Below, one piece after another: positions 38,801 to 49,390 of a stretch of 64,000 nucleotides of DNA. Made by a program: the position numbers and the translations under genes. Location of the stretch: NCBI GenBank assembly GCA_008360955.1, contig LUCM01010429.1, positions 84,148 through 148,147 of the forward strand, in the 5' to 3' direction. Each line of letters opens with the position of its first letter. Position 1 is the stretch's first letter. The notes beneath the pieces are model-generated. The model was given only the letters and a program-made list of their open reading frames with translations, did not search any database and was not told the DNA's origin. The DNA comes from Fasciolopsis buskii (lineage: Eukaryota; Platyhelminthes; Trematoda; Plagiorchiida; Fasciolidae).

Positions 38801-41800
38801 TAGATTGGATTCAGGGAGCAACCGGTTCGTTTTGTCTAACACTACTAAAGAGACGGCACAGTATGTCCTCGTGACAGTCCATCTCAACTGTCACGGTATT
38901 CGCCTGTCGTTCCGATCGCCTTTGACAGAAAAGAGACAAAAACCGAGCGAACGCTGTCAGTTATCTCCCCCAAGTGGGGCATTGATGAACAGAAAGCGGT
39001 CATCGAGCGATATCGTTTCGAATTTTGTCCACGGATTCGAATGAATTCTTGAGGCTGTGTATGTCAGTTTAGCCAACCACGTCGCTAGCTTGAGTTGCGG
39101 TGTTCCAACCAAGGAAGGAATTGGTTTTAGAGATATTCTATCTTTGTCTGCCTTTGGAAAACCATACGTGCTCCATGAATCTAATTCGCACAGACCCCTT
39201 TCTGTGTTTATCTCCTCCTGTGCCTATCTTTTCCAATGCACACGCGACGGCAAGCTCATCGGAAGAACCGAGAGTTGACTACCTCTGAGGGCTCCGAACA
39301 CATTTCAAGGAAGTGACAGTTATTTCTATCATCTTATGGGCCAGAAGAGCAACTTTTCCTTTAAGTGTACAGTAAATAGTATTGTAGTCACAAGGGGACT
39401 GCTATTCAACAGGGGTATAATGAAGTTTGCGTAACATACGAAGCATTATATTTCACTGTACATTATGCCACTACTATTCGAATACTATATCATATCTATC
39501 TCACAGGTTCACATCGATACTAATAGATGTATAATTATACGCGCGTATGCGGCTAAGGGATCGAACCATACACTAGACGAACGTCTAAAAGTCGCTGCTG
39601 GTCTATAAAAATCCAATTTTTAGAGTTTCAAACCGTGCGGTTTAAATCACAAATCCTGATGACATAAAATAGATTCTTCGTAACTAGCCACCATTCTATT
39701 TTAAGAATATTGTTCAACTGCTCGCTTGCCAACCGAGGTGATGCCAAAAGGTTCTCTGTTGTTTAATGCCCTTTCATTGATCACCTCTTTGAGTTAAGTA
39801 ATCAAACTCGCCACGCAAGTTGCATCACGTCTGCACTTACGCAAGCAATCATAAAATTTGTAGAACTCGCGTTAGTCAAGTGGATGTTCAGTAATTTGGA
39901 TACTCGGCCGTTACATCGAACCATTTTCGAACGATTTCTTCCTATTCATGAGTTATTATCGGAGTGGTTGACTAGCTAAACCAATGTCTTTCAAGAGAAG
40001 CCCTTGAAGCAGACGAAGTCTGATGTTCTGTTTTGATGTTAGGTCATGCGGACCTCAAAAGACACACATATGGGATGCACGGTTACAGAGCTTCATTGTT
40101 CACTTGGTTCTTATTGCAAGGGTGTCGGAACTGTCCGATTATTATCCTTCTCAGATTATCGGGATTGTTTAGGCTATACCTCCATTCTGTAAGAAATTTT
40201 AGAACAGTAGCACACATTTTACAGACCCACGATGTTTGTCTTCATCAGGAGTTTGAAATCGGCTAGTCGATTGTGAATTACTGGGGCACTGCTTTCCGTG
40301 AAAGGTGTGTCAAAGATATTTGTCTCACTCCTGAACATCTGTAATCCAACCGTCGAAGTCGAGTTGTTGTTCACGGTAAAGTTTTATTCCAGTTCACCAC
40401 GAGCAGTGGCATTTGTCAAGGTAGCGCACTTTCAGCCTTTCTTTTCTACTCTATCACCTAGGTGATAATGGCGACAGTCCTATCCTGATATGAGTAAAGT
40501 AGCATTAATATGTGTTCGTACATAAAACAATGTGATCTGGAATATGTGGATGATTTTGTGTTTACGCGTGCAGATCAAAATGAGTTGCAAAGTTTCTTGG
40601 TCTCTTCAGCAGTAGTGTTGATATGTTTGGGATGCGACTTGCAATTTCAAAAGGTTAAGTGGTATTGTGTGAATGGACTGGGTCAAAGTCGAGGTTTGTT
40701 CTTGCAGCGGAGATTCGGTTGAGGCGAAACGGGTTCAATTACTTGCGTAGCTGCTTGTCATATAAAGTATCTTTGTGTTCACAAAGGGCTCGACTTCCAT
40801 TCGCTAACTTCAGGAGTCTACGGCCTTGGAAAGACATCTGGTCTATTGGTAAAAGGAACCAGCAAGGTCGGTTTCTGCGGTGCGCTTCAGAAACGGGTGC
40901 TGAAGATAAAAATTGCATGAATACTTACGGTGTTCGAACAGCGCTGAATTCGTAGTAGTGGAACCTTTTTCTCAATCATTCCGAGTTTAGACGCAAGACA
41001 CCAAGTCCTAGGTTTTAGCCTCTAGCAATATTAACTTAAAGCGGTCAGACCATGGTTTACGCATAAGCATGAAACGACTGGATGGTTGTACGCTGTTCTG
41101 GAAGGTAGGTAGTGATTGAAATATGGATAGAGGAGGCCAGATGATGACATGGAAGGAAGGTATGAAAGTCTTAACAAGTTCAATGACTCGTGTGGGCGTC
41201 GTCAGACTAATGGGCTGGGGTCCAAGGGATCTCCTCTTTCAATGTGATGATTGAACGAAATAGGTGATATGACTCAATGTTGCCATCAGTACCGTTCCTG
41301 TATTCGAAATCTTCTTCCCTAAGGTTGTACTACTTATTATTTCCCAGTTTATTTTCCACTACTCCCACTCCATTTCCGTCTTCGGGAGACTACGTTGTGG
41401 GATGTTCACCGGAACGAGAATATGTCAGTTTGAGGGTAGTAACATGAAAACTGACCGTTCAGTTGCTATTTGGGAATCATCGGGTTTTGGCATGGACATT
41501 CATAAGAGAAATTATCTGTTTGGAAGAGATTCACGACCTCAGTCGAAGTTTGGATTCTATATCTTCACTGTATCTATTGTAAGGAATTCCAGGTTACACG
41601 AGACAACCAGAATTGAACGATGCTGGTGGTGCACGCCTGCTGGAGATCTGGCGGAGTAACTCATTTCACGGGCCAGCTGTGGTTCTCGGGGTTGGAAGAC
41701 AAAATGACCGCTTCTGAATTTATTCGGGATAGGGAAGATTGAACTGGCAAAAACCTCTTTGTTTGCAAGGGAATCGGGGGAAACGCAGTTTAAAAGATGT

Positions 41801-44800
41801 GCCGAATAAAACTCAAGTCGGGCGGATATAAAACCGAAAGCAAGTTGGAATGTGTTCGCAATACACACGTGATCTGTTTGAATAACCGATGCACTAGTGT
41901 TCATTTTAGAATAATACATGCTAAGGATCCATTCGAACAGCTTGTTTTTCTCTGAAACAATAACAACGACCGTGTGTTAAGTGCTCGCTAGTCCTTGTTG
42001 TACAGTACCCGGTCCCCAGTTGTACGACGTCCTCTGCCTGCAAACCGAGTATTTGTTCTCCACGAAACTAGCTGATAAAAGCTTCGCACTCCCTTGTGCT
42101 CTCATGTCTCGTCTATGGTTACATTGACAATCAAGGGAAAATAATCATTTATATGGCACGCATACTTGTGATCCCATTTCTGTTTTCAATTACAGTTAGT
42201 TACACTGTTCAGTGCGGCAAATTACTGCGGTGAATTTGACAATGCTGGTGCAGTCATGCAAGTTTCCGAAGACCTCGTCTGTTCGTTCATCATACTGAAA
42301 GTGAGTGTGTCAGCTTGTGTAAGTGTGTACCCGCATGTACGCAAATGTGCAACGGATTTTACCGATTCTCGGGGCCGACTGAAATTGTCTTACATTCCGA
42401 AGTTTCCTTATGGCAGTGAAATTTTAGTCAACCGAGCATGGGCATTTGTCAATGACTTTCATTCTGTGGATTAAATGCTCAGTTTGAAAGTGTAGATGGT
42501 TGAATAGACGCTAGATATGGCCAGCATCGACCAACAGTTTTTGTCTAAGTAATTTATGCGGGTTTCCGAGAAGAACCCTTTAGGATTTCCATTCTGTTCC
42601 TTGAAAATTACCACTGAGCACATTGAGAAAACACAAGTTGGCGAACAAGCTCGTTTTCAGTGATTCGTACTCATGCCATTACATCACTATATATATCTTG
42701 ACAAAATATTTCCATTTTGAGCCACTAGTTATGGACTACTCACAAACCATAGCTAGAGAATCGTGGAATTTATTTGTTGAATCAGGTCAAAGTGCCCCCC
42801 TGGAATAATGTAGAATGGAGTTATCTGACCTATGGAATCGTGACCGAATAAATGAGTTTCTGTCTGTCAAGTGACAAGCATAGAACAAGAAACAAAATAC
42901 TCCAGGTGAACCGCCGGCCAGCCTTGGAGAGTACTTCGGAATTCCAAGGTTAATGTAGACGACTGGGTAACCTATACGAAACTGAGAGTAGCAAATGAGA
43001 TTTCACATTGTTTACATCAGTTTGTAGCATTTCGAACGACCAGTAATCGTGTCACCAATAGGTAGAACCACGAGCCCATATATATATGTGTATGTATACC
43101 ATGACTACTCGTGAGTAGTGTATGAAATTGTCGATAATTTAATCGACCGATTACCCATCGGAGTTCACTCTCAGTGTAAATCTTATCTGGTCAAATATTC
43201 ACCGAGGAAACATCACCCTCGAGTTTCGCTGTCATTAGATTTCATAAGTGATAGAAATTTGTTCGACTGGAGTTGATGGGGCATTAACCATGTCTCCTTT
43301 AGAAGCACTGCTGGCAGTCAGCGTATGACACGTGGATAAATGGCCCGATAGTTGGATTAACCCGGAGAATTGGGTAGCTTAGCAGTAGCACTCACGCATC
43401 CCTTGCGCAAAGGCCCGGATTCATACCCTGGGAATGTCAGTGGATATGCATCCGTCATGAATTTCAGTGAGAGAAACTCGAGTTTGGTGTTCCCTGAGTG
43501 CGCAGTTGCTCGGTTGGCCTGAAGTTGGCTTTGATCGTGAAGTCCGCAGAGCATTCAGTTAAGCAAAAAGTACCCTAGTGATTACGACGAGTCGACTAAC
43601 CGAATAAAATGTGCAAGTTCTTTCAGTGGGGACGTTTTCCATTTATTGAAAAAAAATCTTACATTTAGACAACGACCTGAGAATACGTCATGATAAGGGA
43701 GACGGTTTGAACCTAGAACCGAACGAAATTGCTTCATTTTCAACTTCAGCAAAAATATGGACAGACGCCGATTTTTTGGCGAGTTTACAAACCCTATCAA
43801 ACAGACTAGAGTGGAACCTACCAATCAACTGTTAAGAATTAGGCAGATTGGCGTTCAAAATCAAAAAGTGGTGATAGTCACTTCGGCTGTCAGAGTCGAC
43901 CGGATGCTTCTCTTACACACGTGTTTTTACATGCCAAAGAAATCATGTATTCCGTTCGTTTTCATTAGTTTGTCTATGGTGCTTTTGACGTGTAAAGCTG
44001 AACACCGTACCTGTGCAGCACTAAAAACTGTGTACTAGGCGAGTGATCTAATCATCAATTAGGTAAGCATACTGATTACAAACTAATGATCCACAAGATT
44101 TGACGAATATTCGCCGTTATCTATTGGACCATTTCATTTGGATGCGATCGATTTTCTATCCTTGAATGGTAACGTCCACACAACTTGTGCCGAATTGTCT
44201 GTTTTTCCTGTCACCGCATAGTTCGAAAACCAAATGCTTCTTTCAAATAGCCTCGAGCACCACTTCGTGTAAAAGCGGGAATACCCATTCGAGCACCTGG
44301 AAAGGCAATCCAGTCATTTGTATTCTTCCTTCAATTCGACAGTTCTTCAGCTTTTTTTTACACTTTCACACTGCTACTTTCTAGTGACTTTCCATGTGTT
44401 CCTGAGTGCCCCGGCAACTGGGTGCATAAAACTGTTTATTGATTTCGTCTGACCTGATGCATGCATTGCGACTCTAGGAGTCTTCTTATTTTAACGCGAT
44501 TCCTTTAGAAGTAAAGTATGACTAATATATTTTTTTGAAAGAGAAGACGGATGAGGATAATTTCTCGTCTGATCGATTTTCCTGTGCGGCACAAATCGAT
44601 TGCTTACGTTCACGATACATTTACCTGACTATGAACCGATTACTTGACGGACTCATCTGTTGGACATTTTTTTTGATGATATCAACTGAAACATCGTGGG
44701 ATTATTTTGAGCTTTCGAATTCGGTAAACTAAATGATTTGGTATGTTGAAACATTTATTCAAATAGTTGTTTAATCTAGTGTTGCCCAGGTGTTTGTAAC

Positions 44801-47682
44801 ATGGAGCAGAATAGCTTTTTCGGGTCATCGCTAAGTAACTGCTCAGTTACAATATGCTCAACTGCTGTTTTCTGACTGGTAAGAAAACAAACCACGTGGC
44901 TGAGATGAATTACTAAAGAAAAGGGATAATTTTACTGATTTATACGTATTTATTTTATTTTATCTTTACATGATTTTACTGGATAAAAAACTAGTGAAAT
45001 GAAAGAATTTCATGCAGATACTTAGATCGTAATACCCGGGAAGCGATATGCAAATTTACATAAATCAGAAGTGACACTCATTGGCAATACATTAGACGTT
45101 GTGAGTATTCCACATTGATGGACTATTCGCATTACGAACTATCCGGTGTCCCCACGAGATTTGCTATCACGGAAAAATAAACTCAGGAAATGTTGTCGAT
45201 TAATTTGATGCAACCAAAATCGAGAAAATCTCTGATTTGCCTCCTTAGGTTGTCGTATTTTTTGATAAGGAAAAAAACAGAGAGGGTAAAATTATCAAAC
45301 GCAACTCTATGGGAGGAATGATGATAAAATGACAATAGCTATAATAATATTAGTAAAACGAGAGGTTGTAGTTCAATATAATATAAAATAAAAATAATAT
45401 AATTGCACTGGGGAAAGGAGAACTCTCCAAGACCAACTCGCCCTTTCTGACAGCTACTAATACTGCTACACTGCACTCTAGTCCGGCCCACTCGTTTAGA
45501 GTCTACTGAGTATCCTCTATGATTTTAATCGAAATGCGCAATAGTGTCTTTATGAAGTCCATAACCTATCGGGTACCACGTCTTATTCGGTCTTTTTCTA
45601 TCTTCTATCTTGTAGTTCCTTTATTAACGAAATAACAATGTACACCATTTTTCAGGAAGGGGGCCACGGTCGACAGACAGCTGCCAAGTGGGGAAGTTGA
45701 TCAGCAGTGGGGGGATTCGAACCCGTGACCCGCACGTTCAAACACCATGGCTTTATCCGCACCAAGCACACGGAAACTCGAATCCTGTAGAAACGATTTG
45801 TCATGCGATTTCCTGTAACTTGAACATTCAGGGTCATGGCTGCCAGTCCGCTCGATTCGTGTAGTGGCCCCTTCCACTAAGCTGATAGGTGAACCATTTC
45901 AGAAAAAATGCTTGAGAAAATTTCTCGAGGGTTCGTTGTCGCAAACAGTCTAAAACGATAAACGCCTGTCAGCTTCCTGCATTTCGGTTTAATGCTATCA
46001 TACTGGGCTATATTAGTGCTCGCGAAAAACACATTCTTCAGTTAAGGTAGAAATCACCATGTGATCATCGGTCATCTCAATCTAATTGATGCACAGCCAA
46101 GGTATGCAGCGTTGAGTTGATTCAGATTGTCAGTCATACATTGTTCTTTCTTGCAACCACCCTCCGTCTGTGTTGGATTCGTTTCATTTGCGATGACCTC
46201 GACAAGATTTTCTCACGCAAAAGAGGTTCAGTTTTTAAATAATCCCTCTAGAACTGCTTGAATCAACGTTCTCCGGCATAATCGAAAGTCACAGGAAAGG
46301 CTCGATTTATGTTTCACATAGAGAACGGTTCCTTATTTGGCATCATACTTACTGGGAGCTTTATCTGTCCCAATTTGCTATCGGTGCTGTTATTGATATC
46401 ATCAGTAATTGCACATGGTAAAATCAACAGCTGTCAAAGATCAATGGTGCCCAAACATGTTCATCCAACCGCAACACTTACGAAAACCCCAGCCATTATG
46501 GTCAGTCCATTAGTGTGCAGTGAGTCAACAGGCATGGAATTCACCATCGAGTCCATGCCAATCACGAGTACCGCGGATGGTAGCACTATCCCCCGGGTGG
46601 ATGGCAGGAGTTGTGAATAGAAAAAATAGGGTATCTTTGGCGGTACGTGTCTTGTCCTAGCGGTCATCCCAAATTACTTTAAACCCCTTTCGGATCCTCC
46701 ACAGCGTCTAAAGTCTTTATAAAAATCCCAAGTTTTACACGGAAGGTTGGTGTTTGACGCCGCACAAACAGTAACTATTGGGAGTTATGAACTACGGGAA
46801 ACAGACCATTTTATGATTGCACTCGCACTGTTTGCTACGTGTGAATTCCATCACGTTATGGTCTCACAGTTAATGTATCGAAGATAATGTTTGATTAATG
46901 ACAGAAGAGGATCAGTAAATCTGGTGTCATCTATGTGTCTAACGTATCAGGGTGAACAAAATACACGTGATCTAGGTCTATCTCTGTCGTTCAACGGGAA
47001 CAAAACAAGCGTAAGCAATTATTTTCGGGTTTGCGATTTTCAAGATCCAAAACAGACACGTTATAGAACCGTCACTAGTGCAATGACAAACAGTGTCAAA
47101 TTAATTGATCTGATCGGTTTAATTAATTATCGAATGGGGTAAAATGACCAGTTGTGTCGGTAGAAAACGAACTGTAAATCTGACAAAATAGGCCGAAAAC
47201 GATGACAATCAGGTGACCGTGTACACGTCAAAATAACCGTTCTAAGCTAGGCTGAGTTGTCAACATCATTAAGTACTTGTCTAACACATTCATTCCTTCC
47301 GAATTTGATTCTCAGTCACGGCACATTGGAGGCCCGTTGCTGATTGCATCTCACTCCTCCCCATCCTCGCTACCACAAAAAACGATTTCAGCATGGTCCT
47401 TACACGAATTTTCCAATAATGACCCAATAGATGTTCTGGGAGTTAAGACATATCTGTTGGTGGACCATTTAATTATTCAATCATCCACGATGTCTTCAAA
47501 ATATGACTATTTTTTACCGTGTAGTAGTAAGCGGTGGTTTCCAAAGGGACCAGATCTGTTGGCTTTCCACAAAACTGCCAGCTAGTAGAATTTGAAAAGT
47601 TGGTAAACGGTGAATAGTTTTACGGAGTGAAAATCCTGAATCACGACGTTCAACGCAGATTTCATAGCCGCAGAAACAACCC

Positions 47683-47718
<36 letters not shown>

Positions 47719-48182
47719 CTCTCTGTAAAACCCATCGTTAGATACGTGCTCTTAACGATCTTGCAAACAAGCAGACCGTGTACAGTAGAGGTCATACAGA
47801 TTGTAGTCAGTAGGAATACGATTGAGAGAGCGAGATGTCATTCGTCAGGAGACGGATTGTATGAATTGGAATATCTCGAAGCTTTCAAAATTTTAGTCGC
47901 AAAAATTAAACAATGTATTACGGTTCTTGGTTTCGCTTCGATGAATTTCTATTGAATAAATTAGTGATCATTTACGGCTTTACACTCTAGTTTGTCTCGG
48001 AGAATCCAGTTTTTTTTGTTTATTTGCCGTTCAAGTTCGTATCTTCTTTTCGTTCTAATCCCAATAACAAAAAGCCCTACACTTCAGAGAAAGCTCTCCC
48101 TAGTGAGCTGGAAACGAAGACGGGAACAGACGATAGTGCCGAACAATCACCGTCTTTGCCGCCAACCTCGTCAGAGACCTAA
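35735..48182 (+). CDS. PP1-type serine/threonine protein phosphatase catalytic subunit, C-terminal half (5 exons)
   Basis: Joined exons 35735-35805, 36954-37031, 38388-38540, 42196-42300 and 48036-48182 give about 148 residues that match the C-terminal half of PP1-family phosphatases: HGGLSPDL (metal-binding His loop), [44 protein letters not shown] and [11 protein letters not shown]. All introns are GT-AG and the phases agree: the first exon enters after one base of a codon, all later joins are phase 0. In the family this enzyme is a two-metal phosphoserine/threonine phosphatase steered by regulatory subunits. Two oddities: the usual SAPNYC reads SAANYC, and the last exon replaces the common PP1 tail with a Ser/Pro/Glu-rich one ending PPTSSET. 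The N-terminal half, with GDIHG, GDYVDRG and GNHE, was not found upstream; it may lie in unread exons or outside the window. PP1 subfamily is clear, exact isotype is not. A LINE fragment sits in the third intron in the same orientation. Confidence 0.88.
36424..36550 (+). repeat. tRNA-like sequence, second type (possible SINE)
   Basis: GTGGCGGTCACGTGG followed 33 bases later by CAGGTTCGAATCCCAGC looks like A and B boxes of a tRNA-derived repeat. Its body (CATCTTGGTGGCATACAATG) differs from the main SINE. Only this copy is clear in the window. Confidence 0.4.
36954..37031 (+). CDS. PP1-like gene exon, [15 protein letters not shown] segment
   Basis: A 78-base phase 0-0 exon between TTGCCAG and GTAAGT. 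It encodes 26 residues with RRPTEVPD and [11 protein letters not shown], matching PP1 'R-P-T-D-V-P-D' and 'CDLLWSDPD'. It joins directly to the next exon, giving [12 protein letters not shown]. Confidence 0.88.
38388..38540 (+). CDS. PP1-like gene exon, [14 protein letters not shown] and [12 protein letters not shown] segment
   Basis: A 153-base phase 0-0 exon between TTTCGCAG and GTAATT, encoding 51 residues. It holds [14 protein letters not shown] and [13 protein letters not shown]; the histidine in RAHQ is a catalytic metal ligand in PP1. Sequence between the motifs ([15 protein letters not shown]) is diverged from typical PP1, which suggests a paralogue rather than the main isoform. Confidence 0.9.
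40270..41310 (+). pseudogene. Decayed non-LTR retrotransposon fragment in the PP1-like intron
   Basis: Frames shift repeatedly but the order is kept: [18 protein letters not shown] (palm 'SGVRQGCPLSP'), [10 protein letters not shown] (the catalytic YADD box, here YVDD), [10 protein letters not shown] with [11 protein letters not shown], and near 41180-41260 [14 protein letters not shown] followed by DMTQC..QYRSC. It is the same family as the copy at 55.2 kb and older. It lies in the third visible intron of the PP1-like gene in sense orientation. Confidence 0.7.
42196..42300 (+). CDS. PP1-like gene exon, [11 protein letters not shown] segment
   Basis: A 105-base phase 0-0 exon between CAATTACAG and GTGAGT, encoding 35 residues from [14 protein letters not shown] to CSFIILK. 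The cysteine of NYCGE is the one that inhibitors of the microcystin type bind in PP1. The proline of the usual SAPNYC motif is alanine here. Reading through the donor gives an unrelated open stretch to 42474, so I take GTGAGT as the real exon end. Confidence 0.88.
42301..45599. other. Last PP1-like intron, left part
   Basis: Contains the tRNA-like sequence at 43366 and an AT-rich stretch at 45320-45415. Short open frames near 43.8 and 44.6 kb were not convincing. Confidence 0.45.
43366..43440 (+). repeat. tRNA-like sequence, third type
   Basis: GGGTAGCTTAGCAGTAGC fits an A box and CCCGGATTCATACCC resembles a B box with its arm, at tRNA-like spacing. It does not fold as a normal tRNA by eye. 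The right edge (63580-63640, minus strand: CGGCTAGCTTAGTGCCCGTG) has a similar A-box region. Confidence 0.35.
45600..45768 (-). repeat. tRNA-derived SINE, near full length
   Basis: Reverse complement shows GGATAAAGCCATGGTGTTTG, GGGTTCGAATCC, CCACTTGGCAGCTGTCTG and the tail TGTTATTTCGTTAATAAAGG. The A-box start is diverged. Confidence 0.8.
47316..47526 (+). CDS. Candidate exon inside the last PP1-like intron (possible alternative tail)
   Basis: A strong acceptor (TTCCTTCCGAATTTGATTCTCAG) opens 70 codons in phase 0, ending at a GTAAGC donor after one extra base. The peptide is Ser-rich ([12 protein letters not shown], later [19 protein letters not shown]). Phase 0 entry makes it splice-compatible with the PP1-like exon ending at 42300, and its exit phase fits the open segment at 47789. 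I do not recognise the peptide; it could be an alternative PP1 tail, part of another plus-strand gene, or chance. Confidence 0.35.
47684..47717. repeat. (GT)n microsatellite
   Basis: About 17 uninterrupted GT units in the last PP1-like intron. Confidence 0.9.
47789..47955 (+). CDS. Candidate terminal exon, phase-compatible with 47316-47526
   Basis: After GTACAGTAG two bases complete a codon left open by the exon ending at 47526, then 54 codons follow to TGA. The peptide has an alternating charged/hydrophobic middle ([16 protein letters not shown]). The region before the acceptor is poor in pyrimidines, which weakens the call. Function unknown. Confidence 0.22.
48036..48182 (+). CDS. Probable terminal exon of the PP1-like gene (acidic Ser/Pro tail)
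   Basis: A pyrimidine-rich acceptor (TTTATTTGCCGTTCAAG) is followed in phase 0 by 48 codons and TAA. The peptide is hydrophilic and low in hydrophobics ([17 protein letters not shown], then [13 protein letters not shown]), like the disordered tails that end PP1 subunits. Its phase fits the exon ending at 42300 exactly. No homology supports the join, and the intron would be 5.7 kb, so the link is an inference. An alternative downstream exon is listed at 47316. Confidence 0.55.
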   Translation, partial: FVSSFRSNPNNKKPYTSEKALPSELETKTGTDDSAEQSPSLPPTSSET

Positions 48183-48493
48183 CTTCCTATCTCATGTATC
48201 CATCCTATCTAACCGGACCATGCTTCAACCTCATACTACACCCAGGCCGTGCGGACATTCCACGAGGATCATTTTGCCCATACAATGATTTTCATGCACG
48301 TATATTGCTGTCTTTGTTATCCTTTAGTCACGTGCTTTTGTTCATTTGCCAGTGATTCGGATATGTTTCTATTCGCACAGTTACGATAAGAGTATACGGT
48401 TGAGCAAAATAGTAATAGAGTTATTGATCAAATTCACTCTGCTGTTCTATTTTAACCAATCACGATCCGAGGGATCATCAGCAAACGGGAAGA

Positions 48494-48886
48494 TTGAATG
48501 AATTACTGGTTATGCGCGAACAACTAAATAAACTATTCAACTGGCAGACCTGTCCTAAGCGGTACGTGGAGCAAAAATACGCATGCAGCCATCTGATACG
48601 TTTGCCGTCTTCGGTTATCGAATATGGTAGCTTTCTCGCAGATGTTGAACGCATAGTGATTGCGCTGCTTCCAAACAAAAAAAAAACAAATTGCACTTTT
48701 GTTAGTACGCAAAGTAACTATTGCGATTTGTATCACCTAGTGCGACTACAATCATGTGTACTGGTGAACTTGGTTCATTTTGCGATGATTCAACGCCAAA
48801 ATTTAATGAAAATCTTAACTTGCTTTCATAATCCTTATTGTAGAAAAAGCTATTTCACCCCAGAACGGATACTGGACCGTGGATAA
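48494..48886 (+). other. Open frame of 130 codons, unknown
   Basis: An uninterrupted frame from an ATG to TAA lies 3' of the PP1-like tail exon. It has seven cysteines and a C-terminal part CFHNPYCRKSYF. No splice borders, promoter or family support it; the antisense strand is also partly open. Possibly 3' UTR or decayed repeat sequence. Confidence 0.15.
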
Positions 48887-49239
48887 GTGACTGGTTCTTG
48901 TTCGTGAATAAAAAAGACTAGAGCAAACTAAATGAGCGGACTTTGAAGATCGTCATATGTACCGTACTGTAGTATGTATTCTTGGCATGCCTGTAACTTG
49001 CCAGTGCACGTACACAACTATCGGATCTGGTGAGAGAAAGACTTGTTGTGACATATACCGGAGACGATTTGGTATACGTTTGGAAAAAAGGATTGAAATG
49101 GTATGTTATACCTTACATTGCGGACCCAAATGGAAGTACATGAACACTCACGGAAAACAACCATGGAAATATAAAATATATCTGAAAAAATTATGAAGGT
49201 TCTTCATCATCACAGTGGATCCATATCTACAGAATCAGA

Positions 49240-49390
49240 TTTACCATGTGATATCATCGCTCAGCTCATCATAAAGGAACCACGGAAGCACTGTACAGCT
49301 GTTTCATCCTTGTTAGGAATCATCAGCAGTGCATATCGACTGCGCCCGAACTGGCACGCGAACCCGAACAAGGACGAACGATTCTGAGTT
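49240..49390. mobile_element. Copy of the 58-kb dispersed element, one terminus
   Basis: TTACCATGTGATATCATCGC, then AAGGAACCACGGAAGCACTG and TGTTAGGAATCATCAGCAGT match the 58.0-kb element in the same orientation. The right end reads GACGAACGATTCTGAGTTG instead of the inverted terminus. Confidence 0.65.

Noticed and set aside
42301..42474. Read-through extension of the PP1-like exon to a stop at 42474
   Set aside because: The residues after CSFIILK have no PP1 resemblance and begin exactly at a good GTGAGT donor.
46309..46620. Plus-strand frame with a signal-peptide-like start, and an antisense exon-like segment at 46482-46585 with a GTAAGT donor
   Set aside because: The two contradict each other, neither has a second supporting exon, and the acceptor of the antisense one is poor.
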